Assembly (NCBI GenBank): GCA_031308135.1
Contig: JAHLJT010000631.1
Coordinates: forward strand, 198,131,126 to 198,195,125
Source: Acheta domesticus
Taxonomy: Eukaryota > Arthropoda > Insecta > Orthoptera > Gryllidae
Direction: 5' to 3'
DNA: 64,000 nucleotides
Shown in pieces: positions 11,123-23,402 of the stretch. Positions within the stretch are counted from its first letter, which is position 1, and each line of letters begins with the position of its first letter. Under the pieces are notes generated by a model. That model had not been told where the DNA came from. It did no database searches and saw only the letters and a program-made list of their open reading frames with translations. The position numbers and the translations under genes are program-made.

Positions 11123-13099
11123 TCACCGCAAAGCAGTTATGTCTGTTGCCTGCTAAAATTAAAAATAAATTTCTTTAAAACGTTTAATTTATTGAATAAT
11201 TCGTATGACACCTTTACCTACAATTTAAGATAAATATGAAGACATGTTATCAGTTCGATCACATCATCTCAAATGTCAACGACGCCATCACACATGAGGT
11301 TATTAATTAGAAATTGTTTAATTCAAATACGAATAGGTTTCATAAATTATACAATATTCGTACATCAGCTACGAACGATTTTCCAAATACCTAATTCTTT
11401 CATCAAATTCAAGGAAATGGCTCACTTCATGAAATCCAAATATTTTATTTCGTGCGATAGCCGTATAAATAGTGTCTCCGAATATTAATGGCAATACATG
11501 TTGATAAATTTACCTTAGTATTATTCGACGAACTATGTAATGAGATCCATATTCTTTATGGACAATTTTCAAATATTCACAAATCGTATAGCTTTTAGAA
11601 CGTCGTGTCGAACTCGATGGATTGCTTATTGCAATGGAACTTCATGTGGAATTCGATGGATTGTATATCGCATTAGATTGCTTATTATATACCGCAGGAT
11701 ATATGGACCTGGACCTGATGAGCATGTCACTTCCTCAATACATGCCTGCTTCATTTCAACAACAGTGAGGTATACCGTGTTCCGATCCAACCGATAAACT
11801 CTCTGGATCTTCAAATTCCAGATAATTTTCGTATTGGGACTTTTGATCACCTTGTCAGGCTTTTGCTACCACCATCGATCAGTTACTTGCAAATCAAACT
11901 TTCTGCGCAGACTCCAGTGTAGTTTAATGATCATATTGCAATGGCGCTTTTTGTAACTTTTAATGTAATCTTGCAGCATCAGTGGCGTAGGCTCAATGGA
12001 TGCAAGTGATGTGTCGCATCCCCAAGTTATTATGCTCTTTTAAAACTTGTTAAAAACATGTTCAAGTATATCTCTCTGTATCTTTCGTTTTGTTTTGTTT
12101 TTCTTTTCTTTTTTTTCTTTCTTTTTTTCTTTTTTTCCCGGGAGGTGTTTGTCACCTCCGAGGCGCGAGGTTTCGGCGAACGCTGGCTGTTGCATATCTG
12201 ACTTCTCATTGGCTGATCTGCATCCCCGCTCCAAAAGTAGCGCCATCGTCTCCTTCAAGTACATCTTCCACGAAGTCCTTGTAGACTTCGTGACATCTTC
12301 TTTCAGTGCAAGGTCGGGGAATCCCAGTGGTCACGTGCTAAAGACTACGGACTCCAAAGCGGGTTGGCGGGGGGGGGGGGCCTCTTGACCACATTCATAC
12401 AGTTTGCCAACTGTTCTGATCCAGAACGTTATTTTACGAGACGTAGGTTATCAGTACTGACTAGGAACTCGTACGCGACTTGTAATAGTTCTTTGAAGCC
12501 AGGTTTTTTAGGCGTATTTGTTGCGAAAGTACTGAGTTTTTCTTGAAACTGCATTATAGAGTATAACTGTACTACCACAAAGAAAAATCATAGTTTCGGA
12601 ACTGTTACGCGATAAAGGGAATTCAACAAGTTTCGTGCGAAAAGATGGTACATGGCAAGCACATGGTTTGCAGAAGTGGATGTGTTACATGCGGCAGGAA
12701 ACAGTGAGTAAAATTTCCCAATGCCCTATGAAAGGTTTTAAAAATTATTTAGTTCTCAAGTACGCCAGAAGATAACGGGAAATTGATCTCTAATTTAAAA
12801 ATTAGATATATTGTTCATGTTCCAACGTACTCTTGTGTATTGTATTGTTTATCGTCAGAGTAAGCAATGCAAAATTAGCAATTCTTAAAGAATGTTCAGT
12901 AGGTATGTACATCGTAATATGGAATACATAAACATATAGTACGATGTCGATTAGATATCTTAATTGATCTACCTTGTTTAATCCGTAAAACTGACCGCAT
13001 CCTCCTACTCATTGACCAGGAGACGTCACTGCAGCATACTCTCATTAAATGATCGACTCATTCGTCTTCTTTGCACCGTCTGTACCTGCTGCCCCTACA
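11123..13099. other. Unassigned DNA with a lone hAT end, a pyrimidine tract and a hairpin
   Basis: A terminus CAGTGGCGTAGGCTC begins at about 11981 and resembles the end of the MITE at 27092, but no partner end is seen, so it is a solo or truncated hAT end. A T/C tract occupies 12086-12138, followed by a perfect 7-bp hairpin, GGAGGTG-loop-CACCTCC (12141-12159). A G run lies at 12369-12380. Open frames here follow the low-complexity sequence and are not supported as genes. Confidence 0.45.
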
Positions 13100-13107
13100 G
13101 TGATAAG

Positions 13108-13722
13108 TAGAGACCAGATTGTTATGTAATTACATTTTTTTGTCTTCCTACTTACCGTTCACAAAACTGTAATCTTGGCGAATCATCGCCCTCCTAACAC
13201 AATATCAAATTTTTTCGTTACATATTTTTAGATATTAGTGCTAGATTACATATTTTACATATTTTGCTGTTTTCACAATATATTTTCTTATTCTATCAAT
13301 TTTCTTTCATAATTTTTATGAAAAGAAGCATTTTCTCCTACATTATCGGTGAAACCTAAGTGTCAAAAGTGTCACTGACACCCCGTTTTGTGGCCTGTAA
13401 TCTTATTTTCCATGAAAAATTTGCAAAGTCCTGGACTACAATAGATGAAACTTTTACTACCGACGGGAAAGTTGTATGATGCAAAGTGTGCATTAAGTTG
13501 TACTCTCCAAAATGTTTTTAAAACATTTTTATTAATTTTAAAATTTATTTAGGACATTTTTTCAAACTAATTTCGTTCTATGTAAATGTGTTTTTTAATT
13601 ACAGAATTTTAATATTACATATTATATCCGATTTTACATATTTCTTACATGTTCTTACTGTTTTTATTATATATTTATGTACATATTTTGACGTTTAATA
13701 CTACATTTTTTTTCGGTCTCTA
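13108..13722 (-). mobile_element. hAT-like MITE, family B copy 2
   Basis: Inverted relative of 10425-11114. The ends read inward as TAGAGACCAGATTGTTATG and TAGAGACCGAAAAAAAATG. Flanking octamers GTGATAAG (13100-13107) and GTCATAAG (13723-13730) match at seven of eight. Shared internal blocks include the sequence around GCATCATACAACTTTC and the stretch around CTAACACAATATC. It lacks most of the coding-like block of copy 1. Confidence 0.85.
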
Positions 13723-13730
13723 GTCATAAG

Positions 13731-14309
13731 TACTTTCGCTTGAATGGTCGTAATCGTTAAACCCTACTCTTGGGCTGCTAGGGACTGGGCCGTCAATCTC
13801 CCTTAAGGGAGTTATCCTGCAGTCAGGCCCAGAAGAGAGTATTGTCCGCCTTCCTTTCGATCTCCGGGAATATTTTCGTTAGAGCGTTTTGCTATAAATA
13901 TATGTCATCTTGTACGGCATATTGATTCCTAAAGATTTCACGCCACATGCAATTTTTAACAGTTTTTGGACGTTAAATTTATTATTTATTTATGTATTCT
14001 TTGACTGATGAAGCAGGCGTTTCCCAACTTAAGGACACTCCTTACGTGATTCAAAAAGCCTCGACTCCGCTGATCTTTTATGTATTCTGACAGGTTTGCT
14101 TCGCTGTTTGAGTAGTTTGAGTATCGTTTAACTGCCGATGCCCTACTGATTTGCGGGAGAGATAGTCTGTCAACATCATTGCTCGGGCGGAAAGCGCGAT
14201 GAGCTGTCATTAGTTTTTGTCGGATTATACAGCACCGCTTGCGTGTAGTCTATTATTCAAGCAGTGGACCTGAGAGTCCGTTCTGTCTGAGGTATTGAGA
14301 GTTCCGTTC
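13731..14309. other. No gene recognised
   Basis: Around 13760-13860 is a moderately GC-rich block with a CTCCCTTAAGGGAG palindrome. It looks like a degraded short repeat, but no tRNA boxes or second copy were found. The remainder is AT-rich. Confidence 0.35.
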
Positions 14310-17230
14310 TTTTTTTTAATTGAATCTTTTTCTGGTACAGCGCACATAGCTGCTTTACAGAACTGATTAGAATAATACAGACTATATGCACAATATAATA
14401 CAAAGTATAAATAAGAAGGAGGATGACCCCACTGGGCTCCTCAATTGGAAATCGCGGTGGGTATTTTAGAAACTATTGCTGGGTGCTGGTTAAATGTATG
14501 ATATATCAGGCTTATGATATGGAGGTACAGTTGGATTTATGGAGGGCGGAATTTATCTTTGGGAAATCTTGATGGTAAGCGGTTTAGGTGTGGATAAGTG
14601 GTTTTTCCTAGTGAGAATGTCGGTTGCAAAGGGTGGTTATGAAGTTTGTTAAAGAATCTTTGGGAGAGGTGGGCAATGTGCTGGGCGACTGAAGGAAATT
14701 TTAGATCATTGTGGATTTGGGCATTAGAGATGTACCATGGGGCATTTAAGGCCGTACGGAGGACTTTATTTTGTAGGGTTTGGATGCGTTTTATTGTTGA
14801 GGGCGCTGCACCGCCCCATATTGGGGCTGCGTACGTGATTGCAGGGAGTACTAGTGATTTATATAAATGTAGCGTGGTTCTTAGGTTAAGGGATGACTTT
14901 CTATTAATAAGGGGATAGAGTTGGCGAAGGGAGGAATATGCTAAGTTTAGGCGTGAACGTACATGGGCTTTCCAGGTTAGACGGGTGTCAAGAAGGACTC
15001 CCAGGTAGGGGATAGATGCGCTGCGCTCTGCCCATTTGACGGGTGTAGATGATATATTGAGGGGGAAGCTGGCGGGATGTGTTTTAGGGTAAAGGTTTTG
15101 GCAATGCATTTAGCGGGATTTAGGTTTAGTTGCCAGTTTTCTGACCAAGTGGAGAATTCTTGGAGGGAAGTACAGGCGTCTTGGTGGGAATGACAGGATG
15201 TGAATAAAACAGTGTCATCTGCGTAGAGGGCTGTTTCGGTGGAGGGGTGGTTGGGGATGTCGTGGGTGAATATATTGAAGAGCGTTGGGGATAGTGGGGA
15301 GCCTTGAGGGACTCCTGCAAGAATCGTGAAAGGTTGAGATAGTGAGTTGTTAACTTTGACGGCAAATGACCGGTTGTTAAGGAAGTCTTTGATGATGTTG
15401 AATAGGTAGTCGGGGGTTCCAAGGAGTCGTAGTTTATATAGAAGGCCTTCGTGCCAGACTCTGTCGAAAGCTTGAGAGTAATCGAGGAAAATGGCAGTGG
15501 TGTATTGTTTCTTTTCAAATCCAAGGGCTATTGATTCTACCAGTCGAAGCAGTTGATGGGATGTTGAGCAGAGTGGCCGGAATCCAAATTGGGCTGGAGG
15601 GATGATTTTTGTTTGATTAGCAAAGTCGTTCAGTCTGGAGAGGATAAGCTTTTCGAATATGAATTGAGAGGGTTGGGAGGAGGCTAATTGGACGATAACT
15701 TGTAGGGTTTTGCGCAGGATTGTTAGGTTTAAGAATCGGAATTATGATGGAGTGTTTCCAGGCTGTTGGAAAGTACTTAAGACGGAGACAGCCATTGAAA
15801 ATAGCCGTTAGATATGCGATGGATCTACATGGGATATGTTTTAGGATGTGGTTCGGAATGAGGTCATGGCCGGAAGATTTTTTGTTTTTGAGAGATTTGA
15901 GGATAGAGGCGATGTTTGATGGACTTATATATTTGATGGGCTCTGGGGCTAGCATGAGGGGGAGTCTGATAAAGTCGTTAACTTTGGAGTTAAAAGCTGG
16001 GTTGTTGGGTGGGTGGGGAGTAAAGGAGTTGGCAAAATGGTTGGCAAGAAGGTTCGCTTTTTCAAGGTCAGAAACAGCAGTGTTTGAGTTCGAGGATAGG
16101 GCAGGCGTAATGGGGGAAGAGTGGGTTAGGATTCTAGTTGTTCTCCATAGGTTAGGCGCATTAGGCGCTAGTTTGGAGATGAAGGATTGGAACTGGGCGT
16201 TTCTGGTAGAGGCCATAACTTCGTGAACTTTGTGAGTAAGGTTGTTCAGAATTGTCTTTAGATAGGGTAATCTTAGGAGCTGCCAGTTCCTTGTGGCACG
16301 GCGTTTGGCTTTTATGAGGTGGAAAATGTGAGTGGGGAGAACGAGGGATTGGGTAGGTTTGGGGGGCGAGTGAGGGAGCGATGAAGCATTAGACGCCGCA
16401 GCTATAATGGTTGACGTTAGGGTGTTGATGGCTGTATCAATTTCGCTTGAATTATTGAAAAAGCATGGGGAGGGGAAGTGGGTGTTTAAGTAATCTTGCA
16501 AGATGGGCCAAGAGATGGGGCCGTGGAATAATCTGGTTGGTTTGGGAGTGAGTATCGGCGAAGCTTTAAAGGAAATGAGGACAGGTGAGTGATCGGAGTT
16601 AGATTCGGGAATGGGTTGTTGGAAAATTCGGTTTTGAATATTCTTGGTCAAAATTATGTCCAAAATGTTGGGGGGTATTCGGGGATTGTAAGGGAAGTGC
16701 GTGGGTTCAACAGGGGCATCAATATAAATGTTATTTGCGTTGCAAAAGTTCAGAAGCTGGGCTCCGCTTGGTGTGGTTGAGCGGCAGCCCCACGATTGGT
16801 GTTTGGAGTTCCAGTCACCTATGGCAATGGTAGAGGTGGGCGCTGCAAATAACAGATTTAGATGTGAAGAATTAATCGGGATACTGGTTTATAAATGGCG
16901 ATTATGGTTATGGGCGGGCCAGAACTTTGGGGGAGAGCAATTGCTGCGTTTTCTAGACCTGGGGTAATGAATGGGGGCAGTGGATAGTGGGTAATGGATT
17001 TTTTGATGAGGATGGCGACACCGCCTGAGCCTTTGTTGGAAGGTCTGTCTGAACGGTATATAGAAAAGCCCGGAATGGAAAATTTTGAGCCGGCAAGGAA
17101 GTGGGTTTCGGTTATTACGGCTATTTCAATAGAATATTCGGCAAGTAGGTGGACATTCTTTCTTTAATTAAGGATATCTTCGCGGAAAAAACGTAGTTTA
17201 GGGAAGGAAGAAAGTTTGATGCGAAGGTTC
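14310..17230 (-). mobile_element. Jockey-type non-LTR retrotransposon 2, 5'-truncated
   Basis: A minus-strand element with endonuclease then reverse transcriptase, ending in a run of eight A residues (poly-T at 14310-14317 on the plus strand). It starts abruptly at the very beginning of ORF2 near 17230 and has no ORF1, the usual 5' truncation of target-primed integration. The sequence is less decayed than Jockey 1 and belongs to a different lineage, with a proline-rich, asparagine-rich protein. Confidence 0.85.
14537..17215 (-). pseudogene. Jockey 2 ORF2, endonuclease-reverse transcriptase
   Basis: On the minus strand the endonuclease begins near 17215 with RKNVHLLAEYSIEIAVITET and continues through IYRSDRPSNKGSGGVAILI and ESNSDHSPVLI (16663-16580). 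The linker includes LLANHFANSF, and the reverse transcriptase KNKKSSGHDLIPNHILK, SYRPISLLPTL, QFGFRPL, motif A FLDYSQAFDRVWHEGLLYK, GVPQGSPLSPTLFNIF and the catalytic YADD in LYADDTVLF (about 15210). The C-terminal part has YLGVLLDTRLTWKAH. It ends at 14537. Frameshifts near 15620, 15120 and 16700 and a stop near 17175 make it a pseudogene, although long stretches are intact. Confidence 0.88.
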
Positions 17231-17727
17231 GGTAGAGGCCATACTAAGCAATTATAATCCACAGAAGTCCTGAAAAAACAGTTCTGCGAAAAGGTGTCAA
17301 TGCGAAAAAGTGTCAAATGTACTGTATAATAGTTGCAGTCAAGTTGTAATGGAAATATAAAACTATATTAGAATTGCTTGTTGAACGCTTGTTAAGTAAT
17401 ATTTTCGTTGCAGCTTTTTGTAAATATGTTAACACAAAATAAAAATTCCTGAAGTTACTGAAATCAGTTAATGACAATTCACGAATACGACCAACCCAAC
17501 AAGAAGAAAACATCTCCCAACATGAAGATAAAAATTCTTATTTACTCGCAAGTTAGGCATACTAAAGTGCACGTATTTTTAACTGTCTAAGTAGATTTAG
17601 TTAATTTCCTAAATTGAACGTCTCGTTGAAACCTGGTTGTTTTTGGTTTAAATAGCAGTGTTTCATTGAAAAGATTGATTACTCGTACGACAACGAATAG
17701 ATTTTTCGTGATATAAAATATTTATAC
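17231..17727. other. No gene recognised
   Basis: AT-rich DNA between the Jockey 2 truncation point and the left LTR of the Gypsy element. The last four bases, ATAC at 17724-17727, are the left copy of the Gypsy target duplication. Confidence 0.5.
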
Positions 17728-19571
17728 TGCAAAAAGTACTCCCCCTTTTGTGCCCCACACGGGGCTGCCAATGCAAAAGTACCCACGGGACTTCCTCTGG
17801 ATTCTCTATCTATCTGACGTTACTACCGAATATTACTCTGCTAAATCCCGTGATTGCAAAAATTTATGGGTCGTGGGCGGTGGGTGCCTCCGTACGGACC
17901 AGGCTGAAAACAACATTCAAAACAACAACAGTTTCCAGGAAATATGCTACTGAAATCAAACACGGTGTTTCCTTTTAAACATGAAAACAAAACTTTAATC
18001 AGCGTTTCTTTTAACTGCGGCAACAATGTAAATTTTAATATAGGTGCTCTTGGCGTGATTGTTACGATTCGCTCTGTTTTATAAATCACAATTAATTCTT
18101 ATGCTAATCTTTATTTATCATTGACCAGCTGATCATGAATGATAATTAATTAAAGGAATTCCTTGTAGCAATTGAATTTTATTAATATTGTGCAAAATCT
18201 CGTACGTACGTACTTATTCTATACTAATACAAAAAAAATGAAATTAATTATCCTTGCTTAGTATTTGTTAAATCGTTCTTATCTGGATTAATGTTACTTT
18301 TGATTATTCAGTTCCGTAATCTCCATTACTGTTCACATTATTGTTAAAAATCGCGAAACCAGCTTGGATTCATGAATTACGTCGCGAACGTTTGCTGATG
18401 CGCCACTTTCCTGCGTTTGTTGTTGAAGAACCGCGCCATTGCCACTTCCCTCGATGTACACGCGCCTCCTCGCGTGCGTTGCCGTCGGGTCTGTTGAATC
18501 TCGTGCGGCTCGTCTTCTTCAATTAATCTCCTTCCGTGGAAAATCCCATAAATTTCCAGAATGTTCCATTGAAAAATCACTAACGAAACAACATAAACTT
18601 CTTCTGTCTTCAATACGAATACGTCCCGTTTTACTACACGTTCACAGTTCTTAACTGAATGCTCGATCACCACAACAAGATTACAAGTCCCAAAAATAAT
18701 TATGAATTTTGAATCGGACCGACGTGAATTCGATGTGCTTTCCACGGCTTTCAGAACCCAACTGTCTCAAAAACTTGCGTCGATTTAACACAACACCTTT
18801 GTTTTTCAAAAAAAATGCCGACCACACTCTTTCGCTTATTCTCATTGTCGTCCTAGAAAATTTTCTCAAAATGTGCAATTTTAAGAGTTTCGAACGGGTT
18901 TCGGGTTCATTCGCTTCGTCATGCATCCAATGTCATGATTATCTTGTTAAAAGTGCCGTTTTCTAAATATTTATAGCCGAAAATCGTGGATTTCTACGTT
19001 GACGTTATGCAACATGTCTTCGTTTGTTTCATCATCTTCTTACGTTTTAATATTTATTTAATAATACATTCCCCAGTGTTCTAAAAATTCAGAAACCCAG
19101 TTCTAAATTCGGCCGAAATTATCTTCCAATGAATCCCATTATCTCTCATTATTTAATTCTGTGTTTCTTCTTAAATTTTAATAAATTCCGGTTTGATGCT
19201 TCTTGGAACGTACGAATGGTTCTCTTTCCGAACTCGTTTTTCTGTGATTTTAAGCGAACCCGCTAACCGATCGTGTTCAAACAACATGTATAATATTCCA
19301 CGACATTGCCTCTATTTACTTGAATAGTCACAGTTTCTGTACAATTTCTCACAAACCCTAAAAGTCCAAAATCGTCCACTTCATTTTTAACACGCGATGC
19401 TCTTTTGTTGCGCTGGTATCGATTATCGGCACACTTTGTGTCCACCATAGACTATATCTATGTACCTCTAATGCATACATTATGTGTCAACACAGACTAT
19501 AGCGGGTGCATTGTTTACTCTGTGGCCACTAATAGTTCTCAGAGATGCCTCATAATATTAGAAATATTACA
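17728..19571 (-). repeat. Gypsy 3' LTR
   Basis: This 1,844-bp copy matches 25212-27054 almost base for base. The differences seen are substitutions near 18407, 18439, 18742, 18888 and two adjacent ones near 19487, plus one single-base indel near 18776. At 1.84 kb it is long for an insect Gypsy LTR. Open frames inside it are preserved in both copies only because the copies are recent. Confidence 0.97.
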
Positions 19572-19580
19572 TCTCCCCCC
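19572..19580 (-). promoter_or_regulatory. Gypsy polypurine tract
   Basis: On the coding strand GGGGGGAGA lies directly before the TG that starts the 3' LTR. This is the expected site for the primer of plus-strand DNA synthesis. Confidence 0.85.
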
Positions 19581-20113
19581 GACTAAGCGACGCTCACTCG
19601 CTGACGTCGTCACGATGAGCCGGCGCAACACTGCCAGTTCGATTCCCTGACGGGCATTCTTGCTCGCCACCGGCAACTACGCCTTGGGTTCGTACACGAG
19701 CCGGTGCGCTGCACTTCCCCCATTGTTCGCGCTCGACACCTGTTCCCCCAGACTACTGGCAATCACTGCACTTGCTGTTTTTCGCACTTGCGCGCGTCCA
19801 ACGCACCACCTATCACACGCGACACTGAATGGTCGTCCACGACACTGACCCAACACAACACATACAAAACAAACAAAGCAAAACAACAAAACTTACTCTA
19901 ACACAATCTTGCTTTCTTGCTTATAATATTACCATTAACTTACAACTACTATGTACATTGTAGCATATCCCGCCAAGCACCATTTCTATCTAACAATAGC
20001 ACCTTACAGTTTCCCTATACTCTTGTGTACTCTGAGAGTACACCTGTTACTCTGCCTGCACCTGTCACTTCTCGAATCTCTATTCGATAAGCTATTTTCC
20101 CCGTTTCATTCCT
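19581..20113. other. Gypsy region between pol and 3' LTR, no env
   Basis: About 530 bp separates the pol stop from the polypurine tract. The frames here are short and show no signal peptide plus transmembrane arrangement, so the element appears to lack an envelope gene. Confidence 0.7.
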
Positions 20114-22810
20114 TTACGTCATTTGTCTATACAGTTTTATATTTGCCCTGTTGTAACTACCTAACACTCGGTCACCATCCGCCAACGACAACGTGTTGTT
20201 GTCAAGCACTTTCGTGACCATATACGGGCCCTCATACAACGGAAAGAATTTGCGAAACAATTTCTGCTCGGACGACGACGAGTGCGGCGATTTCAATAAC
20301 ACTAAGTCGCCCACGTGATACGCCCCCCGACAGAAATTCCCCTGGGCCTTCTTCCTCTGTTTCGCAGCCTTCTTCAGTCGTTCATACACAATTCGGTGGT
20401 TTGTCAACACTTCCGGAATACCACTAATTTCCGGCGGAACCTTGATTCTGTCAAATGGGCCTTTCTTCTCACGTCCGAAATGGACCTCCCACGGCGTTCG
20501 GCCGGTACTCGCGTGCGGCACGATGTTCAGTACTTCATTTAAAATGGGTACCGCCTGAAACCATGCCCGGTGGTTCTCTGCCGAGTATACGCGGAATAAA
20601 CGTGATAATTCCCGCATGACTCTTTCACTAGGATTACTTTGCGGATGTCGCACGGTGGTAAACGACACCTTCACTCCCAGCGCTTCCATTTCGTCTTTCC
20701 ATTTGTCGCTTGTAAATTGAGTGCCTTGGTCACTTAAAATTCTGATCGGTTTACCGCACATCGCAAAAAATCGCTTTGCTTGACGAACACAACTTGTCGC
20801 GTTGGGCTTTTGGATAGGAAAAATCTGCACGTACTTCGAAAATACGTCGATAATCACAAACAGATATTGGTTCCCAAATCTAGTTTTGGGCAAAGGTCCG
20901 TACAAGTCGACGGCATATAATTCTCGAGGGCTCTCCGGGATGATCGCCTGCCATTCGCCTTCGTAGTTCCGATTGGGCTGCTTCGTCCGCTGGCACACGT
21001 CGCAAGCGCTCAATAACTGTCGGACTTGTTTCCCCATCCCTGGCCAGTAACAGTGTTCTGATAGGATCTTATTAATTTTCTCGCCCCCAAAATGCCCAAA
21101 CCGTTCATGCGTTGACATAATCAAACTCCGTCGCCAGCCTTGCGGGACCCAAATTCCAAATTTGCCAGTTGGTCCATTCACCTTACGCAATAGCAGGTTG
21201 TCGTGCATTCTCCAATTCGACGGATCGCGGTCGCGAGCTTTCCGGACCTGCGTGACGTCATAACTTCGTCCTGTGACCATTTTTGTTACCTCTTCTGTAA
21301 ACGGGTCCTCCTGCTGAATCTTACGGATGGCTGCTGGGGTCCACCGCGGATTAATCTCTCGCACGCGTATTGCGGCGACCGTCTGTCGTTCGTCCTCCTT
21401 TTCTTTCACCTTTATCCGGGACAGATAATCTGGGAGTATGTTCTTCTTTCCTTCGCAGTACTCGATGCGAAATTGGAACTGTTGTAGCCACAATGTCCAT
21501 CGCAATAACCGCTCATTATTCGTGTGGCTTTGCATTAGAAAGATTAACGCTTTGTGGTCGGTGATTACGGTAAAAGGTCTTCCTATCAGCAACGCCCGAA
21601 ACTTGCGTGTCGCCCATACCAAGGCGAGCGCCTCAGCCTCTGTGGCCCCGTAATTCAGTTCACCGCCTTTTAGCGAGCGGCTATCTAACGCAACAATTTC
21701 TTGTTGTCCGTGCTCCCCCACTTGGAACAACACCGCCCCTAGTGCCGAGCCACTACTATCGGTTTGTAAATACATTCTCCGGTGAAAATCCGGATACTTC
21801 ACGATATATGTCTTCTCAAACGCTCTTATAAGCTCCTTGTATGCCTCTTGGCATTGCGGCGTCCACTGCCACCTGTTACCCTTCCTAAGCAGGTGCAGTA
21901 ATGGCACTACCTTTTGGGAGTAATTTTTGACAAACCGAGAATAATAATTACAAATTCCGAAGAGGCGTCGTAACCCGCGCACGTTTCTCGGTGGTGGTAG
22001 GCTTCTAATAAGCTCCCGTTTGGTTTCTAGCATGCACATACCATCCGATGATATTTCATGTCCCATAAATTGCACTTTTTGACAGCAGAATTGACACTTT
22101 TCCAAATTCAGTTTTAAATTATACTCATCAAAAATCTTAAAAAGTCTTTCCAAGTCCCTGAGATGAGTGGGAATGTCGGGAGAGAACAATACAATATCGT
22201 CTACATACATCACCAATGTATCCTTCAACTCCGAGGGGATGACGTCATTCAAGTAACGGATCAAAGCCGCCCCCGAATTCTTGAGCCCAAACGGTAACCG
22301 TGCAAAAGAGTACACCGTTCCCTCAAACTTGAAGCTGATGTACTTTTGGCACCGGGGCTCTACCTCTATTTGCCAGTAAGCTGATGAAAAGTCTAGCGCA
22401 CTGAATACTGTTGCACCCCCCAACTTGATTATCATTTCATTAATGGTAGGTGGCGTCTCATACCGGGGGATTGTCACGGCGTTCAATTTCCTGGCATCCA
22501 GGCAGATACGAATTTTTCCGGTCTTCTTAATAACTACAACGAGCGGGCTCACGTATGGGGTTATTGACCTTTTAACCACCCCTTTCTCTTCCATCTCTCT
22601 GATTGCTTCTCGCACCTGTGCCTTGCATGCTTGCGGTACGGGGTATTGCTTAGTCGCAAATGGGGTGTCATCTTTGATTTCTAGCGCGAATCGATAGCCC
22701 TTCACCGGCTCCAGCGAGTCTTGAAATATCTTAACATTCTCCAACAGCAGTTGTCGCACCTTCCTCGGACAGTCATCTTGGGCGACGACACCCTCCACGG
22801 CCGTGTCCAC
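20114..22810 (-). CDS. Gypsy Pol: reverse transcriptase, RNase H, integrase
   Basis: An 898-codon open frame. The reverse transcriptase occupies about residues 60-255, with ALDFSSAYWQIEV near 138-150 and the catalytic YVDD at 202-205. RNase H follows at about 345-465, with D351 in TDSSGSALGAV, E391 and D418 in TDHKAL. The integrase has a zinc motif H568, H573, C603, C606 and the catalytic triad D635, D694 and E729, with the standard 34-residue gap between the last two. The C-terminus contains a GPY-like segment, YEGPYMVTKVL, near 878. The frame is uninterrupted. The first methionine is only a frame boundary: Pol is probably made as a fusion with the upstream protease, which lies in a different frame and overlaps by about 109 bp. 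Confidence 0.95.
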   Translation of the reverse strand: MDTAVEGVVAQDDCPRKVRQLLLENVKIFQDSLEPVKGYRFALEIKDDTPFATKQYPVPQACKAQVREAIREMEEKGVVKRSITPYVSPLVVVIKKTGKIRICLDARKLNAVTIPRYETPPTINEMIIKLGGATVFSALDFSSAYWQIEVEPRCQKYISFKFEGTVYSFARLPFGLKNSGAALIRYLNDVIPSELKDTLVMYVDDIVLFSPDIPTHLRDLERLFKIFDEYNLKLNLEKCQFCCQKVQFMGHEISSDGMCMLETKRELIRSLPPPRNVRGLRRLFGICNYYSRFVKNYSQKVVPLLHLLRKGNRWQWTPQCQEAYKELIRAFEKTYIVKYPDFHRRMYLQTDSSGSALGAVLFQVGEHGQQEIVALDSRSLKGGELNYGATEAEALALVWATRKFRALLIGRPFTVITDHKALIFLMQSHTNNERLLRWTLWLQQFQFRIEYCEGKKNILPDYLSRIKVKEKEDERQTVAAIRVREINPRWTPAAIRKIQQEDPFTEEVTKMVTGRSYDVTQVRKARDRDPSNWRMHDNLLLRKVNGPTGKFGIWVPQGWRRSLIMSTHERFGHFGGEKINKILSEHCYWPGMGKQVRQLLSACDVCQRTKQPNRNYEGEWQAIIPESPRELYAVDLYGPLPKTRFGNQYLFVIIDVFSKYVQIFPIQKPNATSCVRQAKRFFAMCGKPIRILSDQGTQFTSDKWKDEMEALGVKVSFTTVRHPQSNPSERVMRELSRLFRVYSAENHRAWFQAVPILNEVLNIVPHASTGRTPWEVHFGREKKGPFDRIKVPPEISGIPEVLTNHRIVYERLKKAAKQRKKAQGNFCRGAYHVGDLVLLKSPHSSSSEQKLFRKFFPLYEGPYMVTKVLDNNTLSLADGDRVLGSYNRANIKLYRQMT

Positions 22811-23372
22811 TTTTGAAGAACCTCTTCCATAAACGACAGCACCTCGTCTCCGCCTATTGTCGCAGTGTCATGTTCAGCGACCACTGAGCCACCCCCAATA
22901 GAACCTTGTGATCGTAGCGTCACTATCCCAGTACCTACGTCTACAACGGCTTGGTAGGCCCTCAATGCGTCCATCCCGATGATCAGCTCGCGCACAAGTC
23001 CACGGACCACTATTGCTGCCACTTCGATGGTCATTTCTCCCACGCAGAATCCCACCCATATCTGCCTTCCGGTGGTACACGCCGCTTTCTGGTTCGCCAT
23101 CACGACCCTCAACTTCCTCGTCGGTAGCTCAACCAATTCTTGCCCGTCTCTTCGCACCTTCTCACAAAACTCTTCTGACACCGCGCTAATGCTGCTTCCC
23201 GTATCTATCAAAGCCTCTACCTCCCGACCGTAGCAGGTGCCTCTCAACATCAAGCATTTACTCGGTTTTGAGCCCTCGTTGTTCTCTTCTTCTCTTAACA
23301 GTTCTTCACCTGACACCATTACGATTGCTGTTGCAATCACCGTGACTCGTCCCTCCGGTTCCCCGTTTAAGT
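22702..23372 (-). CDS. Gypsy aspartic protease
   Basis: This region encodes a retroviral-type aspartic protease that would cut the Gag-Pol polyprotein. The active-site motif is ALIDTGSSISAVS, followed by the flap region and the hydrophobic ELIIGMDALR near the end, equivalent to the conserved IIG of the family. The frame is open up to about 23372; the apparent start at 23340 is a GTG and is unlikely to be real, because such proteases are normally released from a precursor. Its last part overlaps pol in the -1 frame near the AAAAGTGG sequence. I cannot tell whether this is programmed frameshifting or a one-base mutation. Confidence 0.85.
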
Positions 23373-23402
23373 CTCCGCCGCCTCTTCCAGACTTAAACGT
23401 TG

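Noticed and set aside
12047..12388. 113-codon plus-strand frame starting in the pyrimidine tract
   Set aside because: The first third is a phenylalanine run from poly-pyrimidine DNA; no domain is visible.
18377..18745. 122-codon minus-strand frame inside the Gypsy LTR, preserved at 25861-26229
   Set aside because: Preserved only because the two LTRs are recent copies of each other; no recognisable domain.
19581..20113. Possible env gene between pol and the 3' LTR
   Set aside because: Only about 530 bp, with no long frame and no membrane-protein pattern.
22702..22810. Protease-pol overlap as a programmed -1 frameshift site
   Set aside because: The AAAAGTGG sequence is not a canonical X XXY YYZ heptamer; a single-base mutation explains it equally well.
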